A stretch of 64,000 bases of DNA, from NCBI RefSeq assembly GCF_016808335.1, contig NC_053147.1, positions 20,012,913 to 20,076,912 of the forward strand, in the 5' to 3' direction. Shown piece after piece: positions 38,601-49,938 of the stretch. Position numbers and translations under genes: made by a program. The DNA comes from Panicum virgatum. Taxonomy: Eukaryota > Streptophyta > Magnoliopsida > Poales > Poaceae. Below the pieces are notes generated by a model, which saw only the letters and a list, made by a program, of their open reading frames with translations, was not told the DNA's origin and searched no databases. Positions within the stretch are counted from its first letter, which is position 1. Every line of letters starts with the position of its first letter.

Positions 38601-40029
38601 TTAACCAATGTTGAATTCATTACTTTACAAGGGTTCATGTATAATAGCTTCCAATATATGTGCATTTAATTATTGGATAATTCAATAACATCACAATTCT
38701 GTGCTTCCACTGAACCACTCAGAGATTTCTTCAATCATTCCTAAATTCATTTGCACGTTTGCTTGAATTCTTGAGCATGCAGATTGAAGTATTTAATAGA
38801 AACCAAAGATAAGATTTTCAACTGTTGAGATAGAATAAGTACTGCTATAAGCCTATGAGTTCATCATACACTACCACATTGCCATTCAGATGTGTGTTCA
38901 GAGAGTGCATAATGTTTGATCTACGAAGAAGGACGTTTGCAGCAATAACTCTTAAATTCTAAGAAAACAAAGAGAAGAACAGCAAAAAAAAGGTGCATAC
39001 TGTAGTTTGTACCTTTCATAGCTGTTGAGTATGCCAGAGCCTTGTACTTCTGCATGCGAGAAACGGTAATAATTTAAAGTTAAAACATAATTTCGCACAC
39101 AACAGGAGAAATTCACTCGTTATTTTTATTGACACAATTCCCCCCATTTTTGAAAAATATCATGGGGGCATATAAGTTAACTACATGCTTCTATATCAGC
39201 ACAAATTCCTTGTGACATTCATAATTCGTCCATGACATGCTCGAATGGTGGCATCAAAAAGAAATTGACAATCACTGGAAGTCGAAAATCCACCCTGAAA
39301 CCTGACCAACAGAATGGGGAATGGCACTCCAGAGCAAGTAACAATTGTGTGGGCTGAAATTTGAGCGAACACCAATCTCTAGAACTCTAGTGAAAGACCA
39401 CGGGAGCTCACTAAAAGCAAGTTAATGGCTAATAGACTTCGCAATTCACACAAATACTAACAAGCAACAGTAAGTAACAAAGGGTCACACAAATACCTCG
39501 AACGCGGAAGCATCCTCAGGGACGGGCGGCGCTGGGTTGTTCTTCCTCCTGAACTCCCGCGTCTTCTCCTCGACCTCCGGCAGCGAATACGCTACACGCA
39601 AGCAAACAGGGACAAACAGCACGAGTCAGACGCGCAAGGCCAAACCCCAAAGCGAATCTGCACAAGAGATAAAACAGCCACAGGAGGCGAGATCGCGAGG
39701 AGGGACCGAGGGATCGCACCGTAGGTGGCGTATCCGACGCCGCCGATGGCTCCGGCGACCGCTGCGAGGGCGCCGAACTTGAGCAGGCCCCACCGCCCGC
39801 GCGCCGCGGGGGGAGGCGGCTGTCTCGGCTGCTCGCCCGCTGCGGCGGGGGACGCGGCCGCCGCGGGGTCCGCTTGGGTGCCCGCGGCCGCCGCTGCGGT
39901 GGCGGAGGTAGAGGCGAACCGGGCGGTGTAGCAGGAGGAGGCGGAGATGGCGGCGACGAAAGGGTGGGCGGCGCCGCCCCGCGCCCCCGGGAAGAGGAGG
40001 CGCCGGTGGCGGAGGAGGGCGCGCGACAT
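35677..40029 (-). CDS. TIM50: TIM50, subunit of the TIM23 protein-import complex
   Basis: Presequence receptor of the mitochondrial inner membrane. Exons, descending: 40029-39720, 39591-39497, 39049-39013, 38453-38392, 38310-38197, 37501-37397, 37317-37219, 36821-36662, 36579-36477, 35722-35677; phases close to 376 residues. The N-terminus is Arg/Ala-rich ([15 protein letters not shown]) and looks like a mitochondrial presequence. One membrane segment ([20 protein letters not shown]) lies near residues 83-103. The FCP1/NLI-like domain follows ([40 protein letters not shown]). The phosphatase motif DxDxT reads D195-L-N197-E-T199, so the second Asp is missing and activity is unlikely, consistent with a receptor role. 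The end GRLWRR is typical of plant TIM50. All introns are GT-AG. Confidence 0.95.
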
Positions 40030-40231
40030 GGCGATCGGCGTGGCCGCGAGGCCCGTGACTTGCGGGGGAAGAAGACGAAAAGAAACAGGTTCGGGGGTTT
40101 AGTTTAGGTTTTGGTTTCTAGCGCAGGGTTTAGGCGAGGACGCGGAGAAGACGGCGATGCGAGAGCGCCCCGGAGCCAGAGCCAGAGCCAGGGGAGGAGA
40201 GGAGAGGAGAGGAGGGTGGTGGACTCGAGGG

Positions 40232-41629
40232 TATGTATATCATTACAAAAGATGATCCTAACGTTCTTACCACTAAAAAGTTTGCTGCCACCTCTATATC
40301 ATCGTGTTTTTTTGTTTTGACGTCTGTACCATTCCGTCCACTATAACAGATTTAGAGGTCTGACATGTGGACCTAACCTAGTAAATTGACCATTTTGCCC
40401 TCTCAATCTCTCCCTCACGCACTCGACAGCAGGACACAACTCCAACTCACCCTTCGCGCGGACGCAGCGCCGGGCAGGCTCCACACCGGCCGCGCCTGGG
40501 GTCACCGCGCGGGCTCCGCCGGGGCCGCCGCGCCGGCCGCCCGGTGCGGCCATGCGGGCGGGTGCCGCGCCGGGGGGCGCCGTGCCAGCCACCTGGGGGC
40601 ACCGCGCCGGCCGCATATGGGGTCGCCGCACGGGCTCCGCCTGGGGCCACCACGCGAGCGGGCGCCGCCGGGCAGGTCACCGCCGTCGCCCTCGCAGTCT
40701 CCCTCCGCCCCGGCCAGCTGCCCTCTCACCCCCTCCTGGCTCGCGCTCTCGCCCCCTCCATCGCTCGCCCGCAGCCTCGGATCGCGGCCGTGGCCAGGAC
40801 CGCCGGGGCGGCCACGCCGTGCGGCTGCGGCGAGGACCGCCGGGGCAGTGCCGCGCGCGCAGCCTGGGTGGCCGCGGCAAGGACTCCCCATGGCCAAATC
40901 ATCTGCAGATGGATTAATTTGAGGCGGCCGCGGCGTGGACTCCCCATCGTTCGTGCCTCAATTGTTGGGATCAAACTGAATTAACTCAGATTACTTGATG
41001 AGAATGGTGTAATTGGCCATGAGGAGGCCAGAGAACGGATCAATTTGAGGCGCATATGGACTAGGAGCTTGAATTTCGGAGAACCGTGGAATCTCGTAGT
41101 GGTTACCTCGGCCGGCCATGGCAGGAGCTGCCGCCGAGGTGGAATTCGTGGCCATGTGTGGCGGCAGCGGAGCTCGCGGAGCGGGCCTCGCCCACGCGGC
41201 CACGGCGGAGGTTGCGGCCCCCACATGTGCCGCAGCGGAGTTGCGAGCTGCTCCAGCACATGCGGGCGGGCGCCGCGCCGGCAGCCTGGGGCTCGTGTCG
41301 CAAGTAGGGAGGATGGGAGGAGAGCAGCAGAGGGAAGGGTCGAGAGGGAGGCCAAGAAGAGAGCAGGACAGAGAGGTCGTGGAGGAAAAGAATGGTGAGA
41401 AAGAAGATGACAAGCGAGGCATGCTCGTCATTGAGAGAAGGAGAGAGTTAATCAATTTTTGGCACCCAAAGGTATAATGATTTTTTTGCAGCTCTGTTAC
41501 CCTCCGTTAGCACTGCTTCCGTCTAAAATGGTACTGAGGTCAAAACGAAAAAACGCGATAATATAGAGGTGTCACCAAATTTTTTTTAGTAATATGGACA
41601 TCGAGACCGTCTTTTATAATAGTATATAT
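40232..41629. mobile_element. TIR transposon with GC-rich interior (Mutator-like, possible Pack type)
   Basis: The left 100 bp (TATGTATATCATTACAAAAG, ACCACTAAAAAG, CACCTCTATATCATCG, GTTTTGACGTC) match the reverse complement of the right 100 bp (ACTATTATAAAAGA, TTACTAAAAAAA, CACCTCTATATTATCG, GTTTTGACCTC). The interior 1.1 kb is very GC-rich, with CCGCGCCGGCCGC-like repetition and an ATG-rich second half. None of its several overlapping frames is recognisable. No clear 9-bp target duplication was found, so the superfamily is tentative. It sits about 200 bp upstream of the TIM50 start codon. Confidence 0.6.
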
Positions 41630-42001
41630 ATATATGGAAAACTCTCGGTGGACTGGTGGTGGAGTGATTCTGCCGAAAACCTGGCTTCTGCACCGTGGAC
41701 CGCCGGAGAGGCGGCGGAGGCGGCGGAGACTCTAGTCCACTCCAGAGATCTGCGATGCGCGGCGCGTCGGTTCCTTGCCGTGGTCTCTGGGCCGCGGGAC
41801 GAGACGGAGTGGGTCTGTCCGTGCAGGAGCGCCGTCCATTCCGGTTACGGCCTGCAGGAGCTTGGTGTGCCAATCCATTGATTTACCGGCCCAACTCATG
41901 GTAGGTCAAGCAGGGACACAGCGATCGCTTTGCTTCCTTGAATTTGCGTGAATGACACGCAAGGCTTGACACCCGCGCCATGAGGTGATGATCAGGGGAA
42001 C
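41630..42001. other. Intergenic DNA with no recognised gene
   Basis: A 95-codon open frame (41594-41881) crosses the TIR element border and resembles nothing known to me. I see no regulatory signal here. Confidence 0.4.
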
Positions 42002-42850
42002 AAATCCTCTGCAGTCACGGCTGCGGTTGCCCAAAGGTCTTACTGACCTTGGTTCCCCTCCCACGCTGGCAGCCCTAGCGCCGCCGCCGGCGTCTCCCGC
42101 CTCCAAAACCGCTTGGTCCCCTCCCTTCCCCTTCGGGGTCTCGCTGAAGGCCGAAGGGAGTAGGGATCCATCATATTTTTACCTAATTTCTCCAGTAGAT
42201 CGAGTCATCTAGAGTTAAAGTCTTCTAAATTTAGAGTCTCTTCATGCCAAATCTCTTGGCATTGGAGATTTATTTCCTCCTCCTCTCCGGTGATGGCAAG
42301 GGGATAGGGTAGATTCGTCTTCTCCATGGCGGATCTATTGAAGATGAGGACGACACCGACGTCAACAACTTCATCAATTTAACGACATGGAGATTTGGTT
42401 TTCCAGGTGGTGACATCAAGGTGGAGATGATGCCGGCGTCATGGAATAATTTTCTCCGGTCTCTTATCCGTTTTGTTGTGGTTAGATCTGACCACAATGA
42501 AGGACTAGGGAGAATATGCAGATCAATCTTTATTTTTCTTCGGTGGCAGAAAGAAGAAGACGGAAGACACAAGAAAGAAGAAGTTTCTCCACTTCGCCTG
42601 CAGGAGTGCTGGCCGCCATTCGTTGGGTTTCTGTTCTCGAGTTTGTTGCCGGGTGTTTGCCTGTGCACGCCGAGTGTTTGGTTGTGCAGCCTTCTACACG
42701 AAGCGTCATATAGGTCTGGAGTTGAGTTTTTAGACTATATATGATTTTTAGATGACCAGGTTGTATTCCAGCGTGCTTGTAACCTGATGATGTACTCGGC
42801 TATGGTCTAATATATTTCTTCTTTCGTCTCAAAAAAAATCCTTTGCAGTC
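42002..42850 (+). mobile_element. Retroposed unit with poly(A) and 15-bp target duplication
   Basis: AAATCCTCTGCAGTC (42002-42016) and AAATCCTTTGCAGTC (42836-42850) differ at one base and bracket an 819-bp insert that ends in a run of A. A long target duplication at the poly(A) end is the mark of LINE-driven insertion. The insert starts GC-rich and ends with sequence like the 3' tail of a grass non-LTR element (GATGTACTCGGCTATGGTC, then CTAATATATTTC). No intact reverse transcriptase is present, so it is a SINE-like or 5'-truncated LINE copy or a processed transcript. Confidence 0.72.
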
Positions 42851-42925
42851 GCCTGCTCCGCCGGCGCAGTGCAGTCGGTGAATCACAGCCAATGAATACG
42901 GATCGGACAACTACGGGCTCCAACC

Positions 42926-43253
42926 GGGCCGTGTTTGGTTGAGGTGGAAAAAAATTTCGCGAAAACTTTTTGCATCTTTGACCAAAAATTTAGAGTAGTA
43001 AACGAAGTCTAATTACAAAATCACCTCCACAACCCCCGTGTAAATCGCGCGACAAATCTAATGAGGTCTTTGACCGCGTGTTTAGAGGATGGTTACTGTA
43101 GTAAATCATCAATTAATTGCTGTCATTAGATTCATCTCGAAAAATTACACTCATCCCTAAAAATATTTTGCAAATAGACTATATTTAATACTCTATGCGG
43201 AAGTTTGCTTTTTTTTTTGAAATCTTGATGTGACGGTTTACCAAACGCAGCCC
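42926..43253. mobile_element. MITE with GGGCCGTGTTTGG ends
   Basis: The left end GGGCCGTGTTTGGTT pairs with the right end, reverse complement GGGCTGCGTTTGGTAAACC. The interior (TTAGATTCATCTCG, ATATTTAATACTCTATGCG) is a widespread grass MITE type. No target duplication could be confirmed. Confidence 0.72.
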
Positions 43254-44147
43254 AAGCTTTCAGGGCACGCTTCGTCAGCTGCGGTGGGGCTCAAGCCCAA
43301 CAAGAGCATCACGCGCTCCAATTTCTGGCGCTGCAGCGAATGCTTTTGGCGCGAGGCTGCAGCAGTACGCGCGCGCTCCGCGCTTTGGCGACGAAAAGCG
43401 AGCGGCGATCATCTGAGCCGGAGATAGCTCTTCTTCGATGGCAGGTGTGTTGCTCTTCATTTTAATTTGTTCATGTGCATCAGATTGCAAAGTACACTAC
43501 TCTTTTCTCTTCTCACCAATCTTGCCCAGATTGCAAGGGTTAGGTTCTAATTTGATTGCTTTTATCCTGTACGTCCTGTACCAAAATAAAATATGCATAT
43601 TTTAGATGGAGGATTGAAGGAGACATCAACTTACCCACATTGAAATCAAATCTGCATATTTGGCATGGAAGAAAAAAGGTTTGTAATATCATGGATGTTC
43701 CTTGTTCTCCATAAATTAGATAGATTTTAGTTTCTTCCCCACCAAATCAAATACCCATGTCATAATTATTTTTTCTTACAGGACAGCAGCCAACCGCAAC
43801 ACCTTCATCCCTAGTGTGTGTGTGTGTGTTTTGCGAAGGGGCTGGATCCCTAGTTGCACAGTAGCACAGGTTTTGTGGTGTTTGACACCTAAACAAGGCT
43901 CCGGTGCCATTCAGATGCGCAAGAACTCTGAACATACTTTAAATTCTGAACCGGCAACCAGCCACCACCGCCAGCAAATGCAGCGCCGGCCTCCAGACTG
44001 ACATGATACCCAAATGCATATCTTACACGCAGAGCATTGCGTTGCCCAGTTTGACGACACAGTGGTTCAGTGTGGCTGTTCAGGTTGACGTCTGAATGAA
44101 TGGTTGGTTTCTCCGGGAAATGCAGAAGACAGCCCTTCGATTTTTGG
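43254..44147. other. Intergenic DNA with no recognised gene
   Basis: It contains short open frames without recognisable products and a small (TG)n tract at about 43817-43830. The motif GGGAAATGCAGAAGACA near 44117 recurs at about 49739-49756 and in weaker form near 49348, suggesting an old local repeat. Confidence 0.4.
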
Positions 44148-44882
44148 CTTTATTTAGATCTCAAAATTTTACATTCAAAAATATCACATCAAATGTCTAG
44201 ACACATGCATATAGTATTAAATAAAATCTATTTACAAATCTTTTTGCACGAATAAGTTGCAAATCGCGAGGTGAATCTAACGATACTACTTAATCCATAA
44301 TTTGCAACAGTGATGCTACAATAATCATCTGCTAATTATGAATTAATTAGACTCATTAGATTCGTCTTGCGATTTACAACTCTGTAAAAAGTTGTCGGTA
44401 CCCTACAACTGAGGTACCCACTCCTACTGTGCCAAGACTCGCGTAGTTATCCGTAACTACGCTCTAAGGAGCTGAGCAGCCGGACCCCTGGGGTCCGACT
44501 CCATCTCACCGGACCAACGGTCCCGGACCCGCTTCCCGCTCGGGGACGGGTCCGGTGTCACCACGTGTCCCAGAGGTGGAAATGCTCAACACCTGTGGCC
44601 GCAGACCCGGACCCCCGCAGGTAGGTCCGGGACCTCCACGTGCCATCCGGACTCCCGCAGATAGGTCTGGGACCTCCACGTGCCTATCCGGACCCCCGTG
44701 AGCTCTCGACACAGCTAGCTGCTCGGGAGGGGTCCGGAGCCGCCACGTGTCCCGCAGGCGCAGGCGTGGGCGCGAGTCTTCCGCTGAAAAACTCATCCAC
44801 CCATCGCATTCAATGCGGGTGGTTGATGCGTGCTCTGGCGCCGCGGCACGCGGGACAGCTTTTGTCAGGCCTCACTGTAGAC

Positions 44883-45804
44883 CAGGGTTTACCTTTTCGT
44901 TTTTTACCGAATCCCGCCAACTGCCGAAAACGAAATTTCGGCCGAAATTTCGCCAAATTTCGCTAATTCCTAACAGAAAGAGAATTCAAATTCAAAAAAC
45001 GAAATTTCGATGAATTCCGACCGAAATTTCGGTGATTTCGACCGAAATTCGGTGATTTTCTACCGGAAAATAGTGTCAGTTGTGATTTTCCTACTGTTTC
45101 GGAGGTCAAATGAAAAACTTTTGAATACCAACTTTGTTTAGTTTTTCGAGATCTACAACTTTTGTTTCAGGAACTTTTTCATTTGAGCAATGGTTTGAAA
45201 GTTATTTAATTATTTCAAAAACCACCAATTTAAAGTCTTGTCATTTCATGTGACAACTTCCATTTTCTCTCTTAGGTCTCAACTAGACTTTTATTATTCT
45301 TGTTATTGCGGATATGCCTATAAAATTTTAGGGACATTGGTTGATCCAATTGAAAGTTGTTTTAAATCCAGGACAAACATGATTTGAATTGGTTATCAAT
45401 TCATGTGACAGTGTTTGAATTTTTTTTTATTCAATTTGTATAGAGAATTCTTAAAATACAATTTGTATAGAGCGAGGAGGGGTCTGGAGAAATGCCGAGC
45501 TGCGTCGGATACTAAAAAAACTATAAATTCTACCTCATTAGACTACAAATAACCTTGTTTTTCAACTCAAATACAATTTTAGCCTAGCAAATGATCTTAG
45601 ATTTGAGTGTGTTCTAGTCCTATTTGCTCAGAAGAACACCTAGTTTTTTATCATATTTTTTCGAATTTTTTATAAATATTTTTGAATTTTTAAATTTGAA
45701 AACGAAAAATGGCGAAAAGTACCGGAATTTCATTTCCCAGTAACTAGCGGAAACAAAAAAAAACCCGAAATTTCGGCGAAATTTCACCAAAAAGTTAAAC
45801 CCTG
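44883..45804. mobile_element. hAT-like non-autonomous element (922 bp) in the LTR
   Basis: CTGTAGAC is duplicated on both sides (44875-44882 and 45805-45812), the 8-bp target site of hAT elements. Termini are CAGGGTTTA and TAAACCCTG. Subterminal DNA is packed with the palindrome-like motif CCGAAATTTCGG and its half sites, four or more on the left and two on the right, which in hAT elements are likely transposase-binding repeats. No transposase is encoded. Confidence 0.9.
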
Positions 45805-46683
45805 CTGTAGACCCCATATTACCGAGGTACACAGTACAGCCGCATGCGCCGCATCCGCGCAGAGCCCGTCTGCCGCATTAAATGGATACGACGGCACGTC
45901 ACTCTTTCATCATACCGCATACGCCACAAGCTACACGGCCGTTCAACTACGCGGCAGGCTACGGCAAGCTACGCCCTGGCGCCGTTTCGACAAGACAGGA
46001 TGGCTATGCCGGACGGAAGATTCCCACGGACAAAGCAAGGAAATCCAGGAATAAGGTATTCGTCGCCTGTAACGCCATAATGTATGTACAGTATGTTATT
46101 TTATACTATATCGCTGGGCCCATCTGTCGGGGACCTAATGGCTATGTACACTCCTCCCTTGAGATATAAAAGGGAGGAGTACGTAAAGCCAAGCCAAGGC
46201 CAAGTGAAGCCAGACACAACACAAGTTCGGATTCACTCCGAACAATTCCGTTCTCAACCTCTTGAGAGCACAAGCAATACAACACACAGTGGACGTAGGG
46301 TATTACGCTCCGGCGGCCCGAACCACTCTAAATCCTTGTGTGCTTCCGTGTTCTTACGCCTCTAGATCGAGCATTTTTTGACTGCCCCCAAGCATATCCT
46401 ACACATAGGATTAGGCGGGTGCATTCCGCCACCCGGCTGTGGTTTTCTACACCACAACATTTGGCGCGCCAGGTAGGGGCTGCTTGGTTTTCGCTTGATC
46501 ATCGGCTCGGCATCACCATGATTCAGGTGGCGAGCGCCCGGAGGCCAAAACTCGCGCGGCAAGCGCCCGCGTCAGCAGGATGGCGACAGCGGGTCATGCT
46601 CTCCCAGCTCGTCATCAAGCATGTCTGGGGGAGCACAGCTTCAACAAATCCTAGCTCGTAGCATACCTCACTCTTGTGAGGAA

Positions 46684-46794
46684 GCCCGCTCCGGCGGAAA
46701 GCCAACTCCGGTCGCACCAAGCCCGCTCCGGCGGAAAGCCGACTCCGGTCGCACCAAGCCCGCTCCGGCGGAAAGCCCACTCCGGTCGCACTAA
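46684..46794. repeat. 37-bp tandem array inside LTR element copy 2
   Basis: The unit GCCCGCTCCGGCGGAAAGCC plus ACTCCGGTCGCACCAA starts at 46684, 46721 and 46758, an exact 37-bp period, then decays. Spacers are absent, so this is a tandem array and not CRISPR. Confidence 0.9.
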
Positions 46795-49040
46795 GCCGAC
46801 TCTGGTGGCTCTCTCCGACGTAAAGCCGACTCCGGTCGCACCCCCGACTCTACATCTCTGTAAATCCTACCCTTAGAGGCCCAGCAGGGAATAAAACTTT
46901 TTCCTTTATAACTAGGTAGTACTTCCGTGTGATCCAGTCTGGTGAGCCTCCCCCGTGGAGGGGTCCGGACCTCTGTGAACACGGTTCAGGGAAGCGTACT
47001 CACCCTCCGGGGAGGTCCGGAGCCGTGTAGCCGCTTAACCTGGTTCCGTACCCTAAGTCTGCATGCTCTATCTCCCTAGGGCGAGTACCGTAGTACCTAT
47101 GACTGGGGGCCCGGAGGTCCGGACAGCTCCGGCCTCATAAACCCGTGTTCTGGCTTACATCGCACATCTCATGTACATCTAGTTATAAAGGAAAAATTTA
47201 TTCTCAGTTCGCCTCTAAGGATGTTACATTCGAATTTCAATCTACGCATTCTGTTTGCGCTAACCCCCACGTGGCTTTTTACTCTTGCGTGGTGATTGTG
47301 GTCCGAATTAAGTTGGCTAGTTAGTGACTTAGCTCGAGACCCCTCATGGAAGAGAGAGGTTTGGACCCCTGGGAACCTGCAGGTTCAGGGAAGCACACTC
47401 ATTCTCCGGGGAGGTCCGGAGCCGTGTAGCCGCTTAGTCTGGTTCCGTACCCTAAGCCTGCACGCACCACCTCCTGTGAATGAGTGCTGTAGTACCTAGG
47501 ACTGAGAACCTGGAGGTCCGGACTTTCTCTTAACCTAAAGGCCGGCCCCTTGAGCTCCGTTCACTGAGTCTAGCTGTCTATCTCAAAGGATCACAGCCAA
47601 CAGGATTTGGGACCCGTGGGCACACTACTAAGCATCTACCTTGAGTCATGTGCGGGTCCAAACGTGATGATGCAGCAGGTGACCCAAAGGATGGACGACG
47701 CAGGACAAGACCCTTGCGGCGCGCACCGCTGGACGCCAGAAGCAGCCAAGTTGCTCACAGTAGTGGCCCCACCTGCGGGTTCGTTGCCTCTCCCGAGGCG
47801 GGCCCGGGGGTCTCTGTCGGTACCATGCAACTGGGGTACCCACTCCTACTATGCCAAGACTCGCGTAGTTATCCGTAACTACGCCCTAAGGAGCTAAGCA
47901 GCCGGACCCCTGGGGTCCGACTCCATCTCACCGGACCAACGGTCCCGGACCTGCTTCCCGCTCGGGGACGGGTCCGATGTCACAACGTGTCCTAGAAGTG
48001 GAAATGCTCAGCACCTGTGGCCGCGGACCCGGACCCCCGCAGGTAGGTCCGGGACCTCCACATGCCATCCGGACTCCCGCAGATGGGTCCGGGACCTCCA
48101 CGTGCCTATCCGGACCCCCGTGAGCTCTCGGCTCAGCTAGCTGCTCGGGAGGGGTCTGGAGCCGCTATGTGTCCCGCAGGTGCGGGCGCGAGCGCGAGTC
48201 TTCCGCTGGAAGACTCGCCCACCCACCGCATTCAATGCGGGTGGTTGAAACGTGCTCTGCCGCCGCGGCACGCGGGACAGCTTTTGTCAGGCCTAACTGT
48301 AGACCGCATATTACCGAGGTACACAGTGCAGCCGCATGCGCCGCATCCGCGCAGAGCCCGTCTGCCGCATTAAATGGATACGATGGCACATCACCCTTTC
48401 ATCATACCGCCTACACCGCAAGCTACACGGCCGTTCAACTACGCAGCAGGTTACGGCAAGCTACGCCGCAAGCTACGCCCTGGCGCCGTTTCGACAAGAC
48501 AGGGCATGGCTATGCCGGACGGAAGATTCCCTCGGGCAAAACAAGGAAATCTATGAATAAAGTCTCCGTCGCCTGCAACGCCATAATGTCTGTACAGTAT
48601 GTTATTTTATACTACATCGCTGGGCCCATCTGTCGGGGACCCAACGGCTACGTACACTCCTCCATTGAGATATAAAAGGGAGGAGTACGTAAAGCGAAGC
48701 CAAAGCCAAGTGAAGGCAGCCACAACACAAGCTCGGATTCACTCCGAACAATCCCGTTCTCAACCTCTTGAGAGCACAAGCAATACAACACACAGTGAAC
48801 GTAGGGTATTACGCTCCGGCGGCCCGAACCACTCCAAATCCTTGTGTGCTTCCGTGTTCTTACGCCTCTAGATCGAGCATTCCTTGACTGCCCCAAGCAC
48901 ATCCTACACTTAGGATTAGGCGGGTGCATTCCGTCAACCGGCTGTGGTTTTCCACACCACGACAAAAGTTTTGTAAATAGATTTTATTTAATACTTCATG
49001 CATGTGTCTAAACATTCGATGTGTCTAGACTTCGATAGGT

Positions 49041-49938
49041 TAAATGTTTTTTTTTCAGTGGGTACCATTTTCAAAAAAAAAAGCAAGTAGGCAGCTTACT
49101 GGCATCCTTACCAGCATATATGTGATCACTTCTGAAGAATGACATTGCAAGATCCTCGAACTGCAACTAGGCAGCAAACCTACAGCAACCGCAGTTTCAG
49201 TCAGCATATTTCGTGGTATGCGAGGAGCAAGGTTGTGTGCACGAGCAAGCACTAGTAGCAGCAGATTCTCACAAACTCTGCAATTGCTAGTTCGACAGCA
49301 CAGTCTTGCACTGCTGCACATGTTCTGAAGTTTGAATGAGTTCCTCCAGGAAATGCAGAGAGATCGACATATACTAGAAGAGATGAATGGTGATGGTGAA
49401 CGCTAAGGAATTGGTACCCAGGGAGCGGGGGAGAGCCGGAGAGCTGGAGAGGAGCACGAGCACGACCTGGCCTCGACGATGAGTCTCTAGGACCAGCCAT
49501 CTCTGGCGCCCCTTCTCGGCCACGCAATGGGCAGGGCAGCTCGCGAAGTCGCGGATACATCAGGCGCTCTCACGGCTGCAGGGGTGGAAACCACACAGCC
49601 GCGTGTTTCATCATTGGCGACCATGCTAGCATCGGCGCATATATGTATGGGCGCTGCAGAAGCCGAATTTCATCATTGGCCAATTGGAGATAGGTAGTTC
49701 AGAGTTCAGATGAGGCGCTAGAAGTCTGAATATTTTATTCGGGAAATGCAGAAGACAAGACCGGCCCACCGAGACTGATCCGGGAGGAAGTCAAGTCTTT
49801 GTTTGGGGATGCTGATTTGATCCATTCCAAGAGTCGCTGATTATCACGAATGTATTGTTGTTCATGAAGCGACTGAAGAAATTCGGCAACGTCGAAATTT
49901 CAGTTGAACCATCGGTACTGCATGTCGTTGCTGCTAAA
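49041..49938. other. Intergenic DNA with no recognised gene
   Basis: Mixed-composition DNA with a GC-rich patch at about 49400-49560. A 102-codon open frame on the minus strand there resembles nothing known to me. Confidence 0.4.

Larger units (their letters stand above)
44393..48964 (+). mobile_element. Non-autonomous LTR retrotransposon, copy 2, carrying a hAT insertion
   Basis: The element is flanked by AAAGT (44388-44392 and 48965-48969). The 5' LTR spans 44393-46459 including a 930-bp hAT insertion with its duplicated target, and the 3' LTR spans 47815-48964. Without the insertion both LTRs are near 1.14 kb. The primer-site-like TTTGGCGCGCCAGGTAGGGG follows the 5' LTR. The 1.36-kb interior has no retroviral-type genes and closely matches that of copy 1 (9288-12904), but the target site differs, so the two are separate insertions of one family. 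Confidence 0.93.
44148..49040. mobile_element. Older MITE split by the LTR element (44148-44392 and 48970-49040)
   Basis: The left part (CTTTATTTAGATCTC, GACTCATTAGATTCGTCTTG) and right part (GTAAATAGATTTTATTTAAT, then CATGCATGTGTCTA) are the two sides of a grass MITE related to that at 42926. When the LTR element 44393-48964 and one AAAGT copy are set aside they read as one continuous sequence. Outer ends are approximate. Confidence 0.68.

Noticed and set aside
40386..41477. Several overlapping open frames of 70-180 codons in GC-rich DNA
   Set aside because: They are open on both strands at once and rich in Ala, Arg, Pro and Gly. This is a composition effect inside the TIR element, with no recognisable domain.
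46684..46794. Regular 37-bp repeats as a CRISPR array
   Set aside because: The repeats are contiguous with no unique spacers, lie in a plant retrotransposon, and have no cas genes nearby.
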